A stretch of DNA of 64,000 bases, taken from the NCBI GenBank assembly GCA_965218985.1, contig CBDCMP010000007.1:2604001-2668000 (forward strand). The letters run 5' to 3'. Shown one piece after another: positions 43,384 to 53,272 of this stretch. How positions within the stretch are numbered: the first letter of the stretch is position 1; the number at the start of each line of letters is the position of its first letter. The translations under genes were made by a program, and so were the position numbers. A model generated the notes under the pieces. The model saw only the letters and a list, made by a program, of their open reading frames with translations, searched no databases and was not told where the DNA came from. This stretch comes from Pseudopedobacter sp965218985. Its GTDB lineage: Bacteria; Bacteroidota; Bacteroidia; Sphingobacteriales; Sphingobacteriaceae.

Positions 43384-44208
43384 ATGGAGAAACTTACCAT
43401 CATAAAAATAGGCGGAAATGTCATTGATGATTCTGAGAAATTACATGTGTTTTTAAAGGCTTTCGCCGATTTAAAAGGCTATAAAATATTGGTTCACGGT
43501 GGCGGAAAGATGGCGACCAAACTGGCTGCTGAAATGCACATTGAAGCCAAAATGATTGACGGCCGAAGAATCACAGATATGGAAACTTTAAGAATTGTGA
43601 CCATGGTTTACGCTGGATTAATCAGTAAAAACCTGGTGGCTCAACTACAAATGCATGGTTGTAACGCTTTGGGTTTAAGCGGTGCCGATGGCAATTTAAT
43701 TAAAGCTAAAAAACGCCCCATCCAGAAAATGAAATCCAAAACTGATGACACCATACTGGAAGTTGATTTTGGTTTTGTAGGTGATCTGGATGAAAACTCC
43801 ATTTCAAAAGAAAATTTATCCAAGCTGATTAGCAGTGGTTTCATCCCTGTTTTCTCCGCCATCACGCATGACGGAGAAAGTCAGCTATTGAATACCAATG
43901 CTGATACTATTGCATCGACCTTAGCTGTAGCAATGGCAAAGTATTATGAAACCTCATTGGTTTACTGTTTCGAGAAAAAAGGAGTTTTAGCAGATGTGAA
44001 CGATGAAAGTTCAGTCATCCGCAAAATCAATCCTGCTAAATATGAGGATTTAAAGGCAAAAGGAATTGTTGCAGACGGAATGTTGCCTAAATTGCACAAT
44101 GCTTTTGAAGCCATCAGCAAAGGAGTGAAAGAAGTTTTTATTGGCAAAGCAGATGATTTAAATGAATTGGAAAAGGTTGGTGTCTTTGGTACAAAATTAT
44201 CACTTTAG
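43384..44208 (+). CDS. argB: Acetyl (acyl) glutamate kinase
   Basis: 274 residues of the amino-acid kinase fold. IKIGGNVIDD (ATP loop), LVHGGGKMATKLAAEM and NTNADTIASTLAVAMA are diagnostic. It phosphorylates the acylglutamate made by the first operon gene. The start directly follows the argF' stop. It is the last arginine gene on this strand within the window; argE and argH are not seen. Confidence 0.93.
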   Translation: MEKLTIIKIGGNVIDDSEKLHVFLKAFADLKGYKILVHGGGKMATKLAAEMHIEAKMIDGRRITDMETLRIVTMVYAGLISKNLVAQLQMHGCNALGLSGADGNLIKAKKRPIQKMKSKTDDTILEVDFGFVGDLDENSISKENLSKLISSGFIPVFSAITHDGESQLLNTNADTIASTLAVAMAKYYETSLVYCFEKKGVLADVNDESSVIRKINPAKYEDLKAKGIVADGMLPKLHNAFEAISKGVKEVFIGKADDLNELEKVGVFGTKLSL

Positions 44209-44221
44209 CAATTCTTCCACC

Positions 44222-44283
44222 TCGGTCTGTGTCTCCACAGACAGAAAATAAATTTGTAAGATGATGGTCTGTGTGACACAGGC
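44222..44283. repeat. Paired palindromes after argB
   Basis: GTCTGTGTCTCCACAGAC and, about 28 bases on, GGTCTGTGTGACACAGGCC are two related hairpins. They lie between convergent argB and the YhcH gene. They look like a dispersed REP-type unit that may also terminate transcription. Confidence 0.6.
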
Positions 44284-44316
44284 CTTGGAGTGGGAATTTG
44301 CATGGAAACACAAATA

Positions 44317-44766
44317 TTATATCTTCACTTTCATTACCAATTTCTTCACTTCGCCTTCGGCAATCATTGGGGCGTGAACATCCTCGGGGAAGAAGATGGC
44401 GAATTGGTTATCCGTTAAATGGAAATACATATCAGGAGCGTCGTTGTAGAACACCACATCTTTCTCCGGGTTGTATGGTCCTTTTTGGTCTTTGCATTCG
44501 CTCCTTGGTTTCCAACCAATGGTCTCTTCTCCTTTAATGCACAATTGGATATCGATATTGTTGTTATGGCACTCGAATTTGGCAATGGATTCCTCTTTCG
44601 TCATCCCTGCTTTATGGGAAACGATGGATTTCAAACCTTCAGAAACTTCGTATTTACCCATTTCAAGGGCAATCAGGTCTTTTGATTTGATGTATTCAAA
44701 AGCTTTTGAGAAAAGTGGATGAATCGCATTGTATTTATCGGCATTAGCCAGTGTATCTATAATCAT
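44317..44766 (-). CDS. YhcH/YjgK/YiaL family protein
   Basis: 149 residues, cupin-like. The conserved core HNNNIDIQLCIKGEETIGW and the C-terminal FFPEDVHAPMI fit the family (EbgC, NanQ), which acts on sugar anomers or uronate/sialate intermediates. It neighbours kdgK and eda, so a role in uronate handling is plausible. A terminator separates it from kdgK. Confidence 0.85.
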   Translation of the reverse strand: MIIDTLANADKYNAIHPLFSKAFEYIKSKDLIALEMGKYEVSEGLKSIVSHKAGMTKEESIAKFECHNNNIDIQLCIKGEETIGWKPRSECKDQKGPYNPEKDVVFYNDAPDMYFHLTDNQFAIFFPEDVHAPMIAEGEVKKLVMKVKI

Positions 44767-44792
44767 TTTTTTAGGTTTTTGGGTTTTAAAAA

Positions 44793-44818
44793 AATCCGCC
44801 TGAGGATCCAGGCGGATT
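44793..44818 (-). terminator. Terminator of kdgK
   Basis: AATCCGCCTG pairs with CAGGCGGATT around a 6-base loop and is followed on the minus strand by a T run. Confidence 0.85.
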
Positions 44819-44872
44819 ATATTTATATCGTTTGTTTTTTTCCTAAGAAACTAACCACTAACAATCTTACAA

Positions 44873-45898
44873 CTATCTCTGAACACGCCCAGAACCATCA
44901 CCGCCCACTAAACCTTCCACATCAGCCAATGTAGCATGGTTTAAATCGCCTGGAATGGTATGTTTCAATGCAGAAGCGGCAACACCAAATTCAGCGGCAT
45001 CTTTCAATGATTTGCCAGTTACTAAGCCATAAATGAATCCGCTGGCGAAAGAGTCTCCACTGCCAACACGGTCAACAATACGAACTTTGTATTCTTTGGT
45101 GTGGTGAAAAGCGGTTCCATCATAAACCAAAGCACTCCATCCGTTATCAGATGCGCTATAGCTTTCTCTTAAAGTGGAAGCAATATATTTGAAATTGAAT
45201 TTCTCTTTCATTTGCTTACAAACGTCTTTGAACCCATCCAAATTCAATTCACCTTTTGTCACATCTGTATCTGCAGCATGGAAACCTAAACTGGTATCTG
45301 CATCCTCCTCGTTACCAATACATACATCCACAAACTCACAAAGCTCGGTCATCACTTTGCGGGCTTTCTCTTTGCTCCACAATTTTTTACGGTAATTTAA
45401 ATCGATACTCGTGGTGATGCCTTTTGCTTTTGCAGCTTTTAAAGCAGCTAAAGTTAAAGCAGCAGCTTTATCACTTAATGCAGGAGTGATACCAGTGGTG
45501 TGGAACCAATCAGCACCTTCAAAAATAGCATCCCAATCAAATTCAGCAGCATCCACATCAGCGATGGAAGCGCCAGCTCTGTCATAGATCACCTGAGAAG
45601 CTCTCATGGAAGCACCAGTCTCCAAAAAGTAGATCCCCAATCTATCACCACCTCTGGCCACGTACTTGGTTTCCACACCATATCTTCTTAAATGGTTGAT
45701 GGCTGCTTGTCCAATTGCCGTGTCAGGCACTTTTGACACGAAGGTTCCGTTTAATCCATAATTGCAAAGCGCAGCTGCCACGTTGGCTTCACCGCCTCCA
45801 TAAGTCACCTCGAAGGTGTCGCTTTGTACAAATCTTTTGAAATCCGGGGTGGATAATCTCATCATGATTTCCCCAAGTGTTACGACTTTTTTAGACAT
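44873..45898 (-). CDS. kdgK: 2-keto-3-deoxygluconate kinase (PfkB family)
   Basis: 341 residues. PfkB signatures are TYGGGEANVAAALCNYGL near the N-terminus and VDRVGSGDSFASGFIYGL with the catalytic Asp near the C-terminus. Divergent pairing with eda supports phosphorylation of 2-keto-3-deoxygluconate to KDPG, the aldolase substrate. The gap to eda (45899-46117) probably holds the shared control region, but no clear operator was found. Confidence 0.9.
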   Translation of the reverse strand: MSKKVVTLGEIMMRLSTPDFKRFVQSDTFEVTYGGGEANVAAALCNYGLNGTFVSKVPDTAIGQAAINHLRRYGVETKYVARGGDRLGIYFLETGASMRASQVIYDRAGASIADVDAAEFDWDAIFEGADWFHTTGITPALSDKAAALTLAALKAAKAKGITTSIDLNYRKKLWSKEKARKVMTELCEFVDVCIGNEEDADTSLGFHAADTDVTKGELNLDGFKDVCKQMKEKFNFKYIASTLRESYSASDNGWSALVYDGTAFHHTKEYKVRIVDRVGSGDSFASGFIYGLVTGKSLKDAAEFGVAASALKHTIPGDLNHATLADVEGLVGGDGSGRVQR

Positions 45899-46117
45899 CG
45901 TTTATGTGTTTTTTATTGAGATTAAAAAAAAAGGTTGATTAAATATAATCGTTTAAAAACACCAAAAATACACTTAATGAATTTTAATGAAGAAGATTTC
46001 CGGAAAAATCATCGGCATCGATTGCGTAGATTCTTTGCGTAATTTCAAGGCATTTTTCTGTTCATTGATATAAATTTTATACTTTAGGTACCTCTAAATA
46101 AAGGCCAAAATAAACTT

Positions 46118-46774
46118 ATGGACAAATCTTCAATTCTTAAAGCAATTATCGATCAGGGCATGCTCCCCTTATTTTTTCATCCGGATGAACAAAAGAGCAT
46201 AGCCATCACACAAACGGTTTATAAAGCGGGGGTGAGGGTGATAGAATACACTAACAGAGGAAAGGAAGCACTTGTTAACTTTAAAAAATTAAAAGAAGAG
46301 GCATTAAAATCCATGCCTGACTTGATATTAGGTATTGGAACCATCAAGAATCCCGAAGAAGCACAGGATTTCATCGACGCTGGTGCCGATTTCATTGTTT
46401 GTCCGATAGTGACTCCTGAAGTGGCTGAAGTAGTGAACAAGGCAGGTTTACTTTGGATTCCGGGTTGTATGACCCCAACAGAGATTTCCATTGCTCAGAA
46501 ACATGGAGCAGGTTTAATTAAAATCTTTCCGGCTAATATCTTAGGTCGGGAATTCATTTCTTCTATAAAGGATCTTTTTTCGGGTCAGCTTTTCATGCCA
46601 ACCGGTGGTGTGGATTTAAGTAAGGAGAATATCAGTGGTTGGTTTAAAGCAGGGGTGTGCGCTGTGGGTATGGGAAGTAAATTAATCAGTAAAGACATCA
46701 TGAACGGGGAGAAATATGATGTTCTGGAACAGAATACAAAGGATGTATTGGCTCTTATAAAATCAATTAAATAA
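46118..46774 (+). CDS. eda: KDPG/KHG aldolase
   Basis: 218 residues, class I aldolase. The catalytic Glu is in VIEYTNRG and the Schiff-base Lys in GLIKIFPANILG. It cleaves KDPG to pyruvate and glyceraldehyde 3-phosphate. It is co-transcribed with the transporter gene 8 bases downstream. Confidence 0.93.
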   Translation: MDKSSILKAIIDQGMLPLFFHPDEQKSIAITQTVYKAGVRVIEYTNRGKEALVNFKKLKEEALKSMPDLILGIGTIKNPEEAQDFIDAGADFIVCPIVTPEVAEVVNKAGLLWIPGCMTPTEISIAQKHGAGLIKIFPANILGREFISSIKDLFSGQLFMPTGGVDLSKENISGWFKAGVCAVGMGSKLISKDIMNGEKYDVLEQNTKDVLALIKSIK

Positions 46775-46782
46775 ACCAAAAA

Positions 46783-48225
46783 ATGATGATTAATGAAAAG
46801 ATAGGAAAGTATAGGTGGACAATCTGTGCACTTTTATTCTTTGCTACCACGATAAACTACATGGACAGGCAGGTACTTTCCTTAACCTGGAAAGATTTTA
46901 TCGCTCCTGAATTCCATTGGACAAATAATGATTATGGAAATATCACAGCATTGTTTTCAGTGTTTTATGCAGCTTCTTTATTATTTGCCGGAAGATTTGT
47001 GGATTGGTTAGACACCAAGAAAGGATTTCTTTGGGCAATTGGTGTTTGGTCTGTAGGTGCTTGTTTACATGCGTTTTGTGGGATTGCAACGTCCGGGATT
47101 TTAACAGGTAAGTGGTTTGTGGGTTTTGAAGGTGCAAAAAATGCTATCCATGCTGCCGATAATACCGCAATGGTCGTCACCGTGAGTGTGACTTTGTTTA
47201 TTTTCGCCCGTTTTGTTTTGGCACTTGGTGAGGCAGGTAATTTTCCGGCAGCCATAAAAACCACAGCTGAATATTTTCCTAAAAAGGACAGGGCATTCTC
47301 TACCAGTATATTTAACGCAGGAGCAACTGTTGGCGCACTGGCCGCTCCCATATCCATTCCGTTCATAGCAGAAGCTTATGGATGGGAGATGTCTTTCATC
47401 ATCATTGGTGCCTTAGGGTTTATATGGATGGGTTTTTGGGTTTTCCTTTACGATAAGCCAGAAAAGCACCGGAAAGTTAATGCTGCTGAATTGGCATATA
47501 TCCAACAAGATGTTATTGCTGATAGTAAAATAGCAGGTTATGTGCCTGAAACTGCCGATAAAGTATCCTTCATCAAATGCTTTAAATACAAACAAACCTG
47601 GGCTTTTGCCTTTGGTAAGTTCATGACTGATGGGGTATGGTGGTTTTTCCTTTTCTGGACACCTGCTTATTTAAGCTCTGTTTATGGAATGGATTCCACA
47701 CAAGCAGCTTTGCCGTTGTTTGTGTTGTATGCGATCACGCTACTTTCTATCATTGGTGGGTGGTTGCCCACTTATTTCGTTGATAAAAAAGGAATGAACC
47801 CTTATGAAGGTAGAATGAGAGCCATGTTAATTTTTGCCTTCTTCCCTTTATTGGCATTAGTTGCACAACCATTAGGTCATATCACTTATTGGATACCTGT
47901 CATCATCATTGGTATAGCCGGTGCTGCTCACCAGGCATGGTCTGCAAATATTTTTACCACAGTTGGTGATATGTTTCCTAAAAAGGCCATCGCCACGATC
48001 ACTGGTATTGGTGGTATGGCCGGAGGAATAGGCTCATCTTTTATCAATAAAGGATCGGGTATGCTGTTTGATTTTAGTAAGCAAACAAATATGAACTTCT
48101 TGGGATTTAGTGGAATTGAAGCCGGTTATTTCATCGTTTTCTCCATTTGCGCTGTATGTTATCTCATCGGATGGGTGGTAATGAAATCATTGGTTCCAAA
48201 ATACGAACCTATTACTACCTTGTGA
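46783..48225 (+). CDS. MFS hexuronate transporter (ACS family, ExuT-like)
   Basis: 480 residues with about twelve hydrophobic segments. The N-terminal INYMDRQVLSL and LGEAGNFPAAIKTTAEYFP are signatures of the anion:cation symporter family that includes ExuT/GudP. Genes around it (eda, kdgK, YhcH family) point to galacturonate or glucuronate uptake. Confidence 0.9.
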   Translation: MMINEKIGKYRWTICALLFFATTINYMDRQVLSLTWKDFIAPEFHWTNNDYGNITALFSVFYAASLLFAGRFVDWLDTKKGFLWAIGVWSVGACLHAFCGIATSGILTGKWFVGFEGAKNAIHAADNTAMVVTVSVTLFIFARFVLALGEAGNFPAAIKTTAEYFPKKDRAFSTSIFNAGATVGALAAPISIPFIAEAYGWEMSFIIIGALGFIWMGFWVFLYDKPEKHRKVNAAELAYIQQDVIADSKIAGYVPETADKVSFIKCFKYKQTWAFAFGKFMTDGVWWFFLFWTPAYLSSVYGMDSTQAALPLFVLYAITLLSIIGGWLPTYFVDKKGMNPYEGRMRAMLIFAFFPLLALVAQPLGHITYWIPVIIIGIAGAAHQAWSANIFTTVGDMFPKKAIATITGIGGMAGGIGSSFINKGSGMLFDFSKQTNMNFLGFSGIEAGYFIVFSICAVCYLIGWVVMKSLVPKYEPITTL

Positions 48226-48440
48226 TCATTATTCATTTGCAAAAGAAAACGATCACTATAACATCAGAGAAGATTGCTATTCAGTTTGCTGATGATCTGG
48301 AAAAGTAATTAGATAGGTCTATCGTTATTCAGGAATTGTGTTCTTCGAACTACAGACATTTCTATTGTCAAGGAGCTTATTCCCACCTTCTTTTTAGAGG
48401 ATGGATGATGATTGATGTTCATCTCGAAAACCAACTCCAA

Positions 48441-48472
48441 AAAAACCTTTCCTGATGATGGGAAAGGTTTTT
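48441..48472. terminator. Bidirectional terminator between transporter and gldJ
   Basis: A perfect 12-bp stem AAAAACCTTTCC/GGAAAGGTTTTT with an 8-base loop, placed between convergent genes. The preceding 48226-48440 holds no clear gene. Confidence 0.88.
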
Positions 48473-48490
48473 AAATATGATTAAAGAAAT

Positions 48491-50161
48491 CTATTTTGAT
48501 TTATAACCCACTCTGGATTTAGGCTGTTTGAATTGCGGGGTGCTCTTCTTATCTATTTGAGGATCTCCAACGCTACTCATGGCACATCTGAAACCAATTT
48601 CTGAACTTGCTTCCCCTTCGTCCAGAAATCTTCTTGTACCAGGATTCAGCCAATAAGCTCTATCGTTCCAAGAACCTCCTTTGTAAACTTTGGCCCGGTC
48701 ATTCACCAATGTGATTTTACCATAAAGATCCAAGTTTTGCGCATCCAATGCTCCTCTTTGGTCGGCAACAAAAGTCTCTTTCAAAACAGGCATCTTGGTG
48801 GTATCTATGGCGTCAGGAGTGGACGGGCTGATTTCAGTGATGTTGCCATATTTATTAGCGTGTTGCTCATAAGGATCTTTTTTGCCTGAAGTCGCTTTAA
48901 CTTTTCTTGGGACATTGGTTTTCCCAATGGTTACAATTTTACCGTTGGTGTCATACTCCTTGTTCTCATAATCGTTACCTCTAAAAGGGCTAAAATCCTC
49001 CACTTTGTCAAAAGAAAGCTGGCGGTAAGTGTCAAGCACCCACTCATTTACATTACCTGCCATGTTGTACAATCCAAAATCATTCGGAACATAAGCTCTA
49101 ACGGGTGCAGTGATATCGGCTCCGTCATTTAAATAACCTGCAACACCCATGTTATCTCCTGCTCCTCTTTTAAAATTGGCATAAATCAATCCCCTGGTTT
49201 TTTTATTTGGAGACCTGACGCCTAAGCCATACCATGGATAAATCTTACTGTTAGCAATAATATTATTATTGGCAGTACCAACAAGCGCCAATGCAGCATA
49301 TTCCCATTCTGCTTCGGTGGGTAACCTGTATTTTCCCGGCGTGAAAACACCATCCTCCACCCTCGCATATCTTTGATTTTTTTCAGAACTCGCAGGTTTT
49401 CCGTTAGCGCTCACTGCAGCAGCATTGGAAGGATTTAAATCTTTCGGTGCATTTTTTCCTTTATCATCATATTCTCCGTTTAAGTAAAGGTCAAGATCAA
49501 ATGGCTCCGTGCTTACTTTGGTGGCGGTACCTTTACCTGCGGCAGCGGCTCCATTTTTACCTGTTGCACCGCTTTTTGCAGCAGCATAGCTCTTCCAATC
49601 AGTCATGATGCCTTTCTCCCGAAGCTTATTTTCGTTTACTACGTTTGTACGCCAATCACAATAGGCCATGGCTTGTTCCCAGGTCACACCTACCACAGGG
49701 TAATCCTGATAAGCCGGATGTCTCAAGTAATTGTTAACGTAAGGCTCGTTGTAGGAAAGCGGGCTTCGCCACACTAAAGTATCTGGTAAAGCTTCATAGT
49801 ACCATCTTGGGTCTTGTGGAACTTCATTTATCCAGTTTAAATATTCTAACCAATCCACGTTCGCCACCTCAGTTTCATCCATATAAAAAGTTGCGACAGT
49901 CACTCTTCTTTTTGGAGCTGCGTAATCGAATCCGATATCATCGATATTCGAACCTCCCATTACAAATGTTCCACCTTCTATATGAACCAAACCCGGACCA
50001 GGAGAAGGTTTGATTTTATTTGATACTTGTAAGGACCCCGGCCGTTTCTGATTGTATTTAGCACCCGTTTTGGAAGATACCCCGGCACCTTTATGACAAG
50101 ATGAAAGAACCAATGTAAGACCGATACATGTTGTAAAAACAGGTAAGATAAATTTTCTCAT
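48491..50161 (-). CDS. gldJ: Gliding motility lipoprotein GldJ
   Basis: 556 residues. Lipoprotein signal ends at Cys22 (LVLSSC). The FGE/SUMF1-like domain shows HIEGGTFVMGGSN, FYMDETEVANVDWLEYLNW, YRLPTEAEWEYAA and YNMAGNVNEWVLDTYR, ending VYKGGSWNDRAYWL and GFRCAM. Ala/Gly/Lys-rich insertions lie around 190-250. Length and layout fit GldJ, which supports the gliding/type IX secretion machinery at the outer membrane; the related GldK is shorter. It diverges from porV. Confidence 0.88.
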   Translation of the reverse strand: MRKFILPVFTTCIGLTLVLSSCHKGAGVSSKTGAKYNQKRPGSLQVSNKIKPSPGPGLVHIEGGTFVMGGSNIDDIGFDYAAPKRRVTVATFYMDETEVANVDWLEYLNWINEVPQDPRWYYEALPDTLVWRSPLSYNEPYVNNYLRHPAYQDYPVVGVTWEQAMAYCDWRTNVVNENKLREKGIMTDWKSYAAAKSGATGKNGAAAAGKGTATKVSTEPFDLDLYLNGEYDDKGKNAPKDLNPSNAAAVSANGKPASSEKNQRYARVEDGVFTPGKYRLPTEAEWEYAALALVGTANNNIIANSKIYPWYGLGVRSPNKKTRGLIYANFKRGAGDNMGVAGYLNDGADITAPVRAYVPNDFGLYNMAGNVNEWVLDTYRQLSFDKVEDFSPFRGNDYENKEYDTNGKIVTIGKTNVPRKVKATSGKKDPYEQHANKYGNITEISPSTPDAIDTTKMPVLKETFVADQRGALDAQNLDLYGKITLVNDRAKVYKGGSWNDRAYWLNPGTRRFLDEGEASSEIGFRCAMSSVGDPQIDKKSTPQFKQPKSRVGYKSK

Positions 50162-50238
50162 ATGTTTTATTGTGTTTTCGAAGCTAAAAATAACAAAATA
50201 TGATTAACCAAACCGATTAATATTAAATTGTACACCAC

Positions 50239-50255
50239 CAGGAGCAGTGCTCCTG
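50239..50255. repeat. Small perfect inverted repeat between gldJ and porV
   Basis: CAGGAGC-AGT-GCTCCTG is the only obvious structure in the 490-base divergent region 50162-50651, which otherwise shows no gene. It may be an operator or a chance hairpin. Confidence 0.35.
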
Positions 50256-50651
50256 ATTTATCTATTAAAACGATCCTTTTTAAGAATAGTTACATTAAAT
50301 GAAAATTTATTTGCTTTTGAAAATGTTGTTAATTAGCTGATTAACTTTAGTTTCTTATAACTGTACCGCATCCTGATAGGAGCTTCATGATTTGGGAAAA
50401 GAAACAATTGAATCCTGGGTGGAAATCTTCAGGATGGGAGAGCGCAATAGGTCAGGAAAATAAATTCTGTACTTTATTGTTAAAATAAGCTGTAGCAATG
50501 ATATATTTCTGTTTGGAAAAGGTAAATTTGAAGAGTGATTGTTTAGTTGTATATGATACCTATTAAAATTACGTTCTAACTCGTCAGTGAGATGCAATTC
50601 AAAATTTGGAGTCTATTTTTAATGACCCCTCATCACTTTTAATTTTACAAT

Positions 50652-51854
50652 ATGAAATTTAAGCGTTACGCTCTTACATTCATTTTAATCAGTTTTGGGT
50701 TAAACGAAGCCTTGGCGCAGATTGTCCCTCCGGATAGCCCTCCTTCAAGTCCTACAAGTTCTGATGGCAGACAAGGAAACACCATTACCACTGCAGTACC
50801 CTTTTTACTGATCACTCCCGATGCCCGCTCAGGTGCTTTGGGTGATGTAGGAGTGGCAGTTTCTCCTGATGTGAACGCCACACATTGGAATCCGGCAAAA
50901 CTCGCTTTCTTGAAAGATGATTATGGTTTCAGCTTATCTTATAGCCCATGGTTACAAAAACTAGTTCCAGATATAAATCTGGCCTATATCAATGGTTACT
51001 ATCGCATAGATGACCGGAACGTGATTGGAGGCTCTCTACGTTATTTCTCTTTGGGAGAGATTCAATTGGTGGACGCCAATCAAACGCCATTGGGCACTTA
51101 CAGTCCGAATGAATTGGCAGTTGATGGGTCTTTTGCCCGTAGCTTTGGTGATAACTTCTCTATCGGAACCTCTTTGAGGTTCATTTATTCAAATCTTTCC
51201 TCCGGTCAGTTTTTTGATGGGCAGCAAACCAAGGCAGGTACAGCGGTTGCGGCTGATGTCTCCGGATATTATAAAAATGAAACGCAAATCTTTAATAGCG
51301 ATGCAACATTGGCATTCGGACTGGATATCTCAAACATCGGCACAAAAATGAGCTATGCTGATGGAGGCCCAAAATATTTTTTACCCACTAACCTGCGACT
51401 AGGTGGCGCATCAACTTTTCATTTAGACGAATTTGATGATTTTACCTTTGCTTTGGATTTTAATAAATTATTGGTTCCCACCCCTCCACAATATAATTCA
51501 AATGGCGAGATCATTGCCGGGAAGGATCCCAATCGTTCTGTGCCTGCAGGAATTTTCGGCTCTTTCTCTGACGCACCGGGTGGGTTCTCTGAAGAATTAC
51601 AGGAGGTAAGCATCTCCACCGGTCTGGAATATTGGTACAACAAACAATTTGCACTCAGGGCCGGATATTTTTACGAAAATCCAAATAAAGGGAACCGTAA
51701 ATATTTAACCTTAGGCTTAGGCTTGAAATACAATATTGTGGATATAGATCTCTCTTATTTAGTGGCAAATCAGCAGACTTCTCCTTTAGCAAACACTTTA
51801 AGATTCTCGCTGATTTTTAATTTTGGATCAAAAGACTCAAACTATCCTCAATGA
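50652..51854 (+). CDS. porV: Type IX secretion outer-membrane protein PorV
   Basis: 400 residues. Signal peptide ends near NEALAQ. The mature N-terminus carries the PorV hallmark AVPFLLITPDARSGALGDVGVA followed by ATHWNPAKLAF, then a FadL-like barrel ending LRFSLIFNFG. PorV shuttles type IX cargo from the translocon to the attachment complex. It overlaps ispF by 4 bases. Confidence 0.94.
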   Translation: MKFKRYALTFILISFGLNEALAQIVPPDSPPSSPTSSDGRQGNTITTAVPFLLITPDARSGALGDVGVAVSPDVNATHWNPAKLAFLKDDYGFSLSYSPWLQKLVPDINLAYINGYYRIDDRNVIGGSLRYFSLGEIQLVDANQTPLGTYSPNELAVDGSFARSFGDNFSIGTSLRFIYSNLSSGQFFDGQQTKAGTAVAADVSGYYKNETQIFNSDATLAFGLDISNIGTKMSYADGGPKYFLPTNLRLGGASTFHLDEFDDFTFALDFNKLLVPTPPQYNSNGEIIAGKDPNRSVPAGIFGSFSDAPGGFSEELQEVSISTGLEYWYNKQFALRAGYFYENPNKGNRKYLTLGLGLKYNIVDIDLSYLVANQQTSPLANTLRFSLIFNFGSKDSNYPQ

Positions 51855-52330
51855 AATTGAAAGTGGGATTTGGTTTTGATGTCCACCAATTAAAAGAATC
51901 ACATCCATTCATATTGGGGGGGGTGATTTTGGAACATCATAAAGGAGCTTTTGGCCATTCCGATGCAGACGTTTTAGTGCATGCGATTTGCGATGCCTTA
52001 CTGGGAGCTGCCAATTTAAGGGATATTGGCCAACATTTTAAAAACACTGATGAACGGTGGAGAGGCATCAGCAGCCTGATACTTTTAACAGAGTGTGTGA
52101 GGATGGTTTCAGAAAAGGGCTACAGCATCAATAATATAGATGCGATGCTTTGTTTGGAAGCTCCCAAAATCAATCCGCATGTACCTTCAATGAAAGAGAA
52201 CATCGCCAAAGCAATGAATTTGGACGTGGATGATATCTCCATCAAAGCCACCACCAATGAAACGATGGGTTTTATTGGCAGGGAAGAGGGAGTGGTTGCT
52301 TATGCAGTTTGCTTAATTCAGAAAGATTGA
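51851..52330 (+). CDS. ispF: 2-C-methyl-D-erythritol 2,4-cyclodiphosphate synthase
   Basis: 159 residues, normal length. The metal ligands are in GFGFDVHQL and GHSDADVLVHAICDALLGA, and the C-terminus has ATTNETMGFIGREEGVVAYA. It makes the cyclic diphosphate of the non-mevalonate isoprenoid pathway. It is coupled to porV by ATGA. A decayed copy of its 3' end lies at 61300-61380. Confidence 0.96.
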   Translation: MKLKVGFGFDVHQLKESHPFILGGVILEHHKGAFGHSDADVLVHAICDALLGAANLRDIGQHFKNTDERWRGISSLILLTECVRMVSEKGYSINNIDAMLCLEAPKINPHVPSMKENIAKAMNLDVDDISIKATTNETMGFIGREEGVVAYAVCLIQKD

Positions 52331-52345
52331 TTCAACCTTTCTGAA
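52317..52345 (+). terminator. Possible terminator after ispF
   Basis: TTCAGAAAG pairs with CTTTCTGAA around the stop codon of ispF. The following tract is only moderately T-rich. Confidence 0.45.
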
Positions 52346-52383
52346 ATTTCATCATAGACTTTTATTATAGGCATTGATTAAAA

Positions 52384-53262
52384 TTAATCAGTTAAACTTT
52401 TCAAAGATTGTGCGCTTTTATTGATACTCACATAAGGGTCAATATCAAAATTCTCCTGCTCCATAAAAACATATTTCTCGCCAGAGAGCTTTTCATCTTT
52501 AAAGATGGGCCTGAAATCAATTGAACCATTTCCAACTTCGGTGTTTTTCCTAGGATTAGTTTTACTCATATCCTTCACATGCCACATTTTAAACCTGCCG
52601 GGATATTTTTTAAATAATTCTATAGGATCTTTTTTAGCTCTCACCACCCAATAGATATCCATCTCAAAATCAACCATGGAAGGGTCGGTTCCGGTAAGCA
52701 GGATGTCATATGCTGTCTTTCCGCCTTCCAGGGGATAGAATTCAATATCATGGTTATGATAAGCCAGTTTCAGACCGGCGTCTTTCACCACTTTTGCCGC
52801 TTTATTCAATTTGGCCAGCCATGCTTTGGTTTTTGCTTCCTCTTTATAAATCTCCGGATTGATATGAGGAACAACCACATATTCGCTTTTTAAAATTTTT
52901 GCGGCATCGATGTAAGATTGAATGATCGCCAGGTCTTCGGATTGCTCGTACGCTCCAAAATCGTAGTGAGATGCAGGGCAAGTCAAATGATATTTATTCA
53001 ATAAATCTTTAAATTCCTGAGGTTTTAAACCCCAAAAGCCTTTATCAACAGAATAGCCGTAACCTTCTACATAAGAATATCCAGCTTTAGCGATCTGGCT
53101 AACCACTGCCTCAACTCCGTTGGGAAGTTGTTCACGTAAAGAATACATTTGAATCCCAAACTTCTTGTCTTTTTCTGTCGCCATACAACCTAATGATGGG
53201 ATGACCATTAATCCAGTGGCTAATAGGCCAATTTGTGTAATGAATTCTCTTCTCTTATTCAT
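52384..53262 (-). CDS. Exported xylose-isomerase-like TIM-barrel protein
   Basis: 292 residues from the ATG at 53262. A Tat-like leader (MNKRREFITQIGLLATGLMV) with a possible lipobox Cys (SLGC) indicates export. The barrel has conserved metal-site regions: VVVPHINPE, LAYHNHDIEFYP, VDFEMDIYWV and MWHVKDMS. It probably isomerises or epimerises a sugar derivative. It is the last gene of the nine-gene operon. Confidence 0.85.
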   Translation of the reverse strand: MNKRREFITQIGLLATGLMVIPSLGCMATEKDKKFGIQMYSLREQLPNGVEAVVSQIAKAGYSYVEGYGYSVDKGFWGLKPQEFKDLLNKYHLTCPASHYDFGAYEQSEDLAIIQSYIDAAKILKSEYVVVPHINPEIYKEEAKTKAWLAKLNKAAKVVKDAGLKLAYHNHDIEFYPLEGGKTAYDILLTGTDPSMVDFEMDIYWVVRAKKDPIELFKKYPGRFKMWHVKDMSKTNPRKNTEVGNGSIDFRPIFKDEKLSGEKYVFMEQENFDIDPYVSINKSAQSLKSLTD

Positions 53263-53272
53263 TTTAAAAAAT

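Noticed and set aside
44873..46117. Operator for a LacI or GntR regulator between kdgK and eda
   Set aside because: A few AATCG-like words occur in 45899-46117 but no convincing dyad could be found by eye.
48232..48308. Stretch reading QKKTITITSEKIAIQFADDLEK before a stop
   Set aside because: It looks coding-like but is too short, has no start codon and matches nothing I recognise; it may be a gene remnant.
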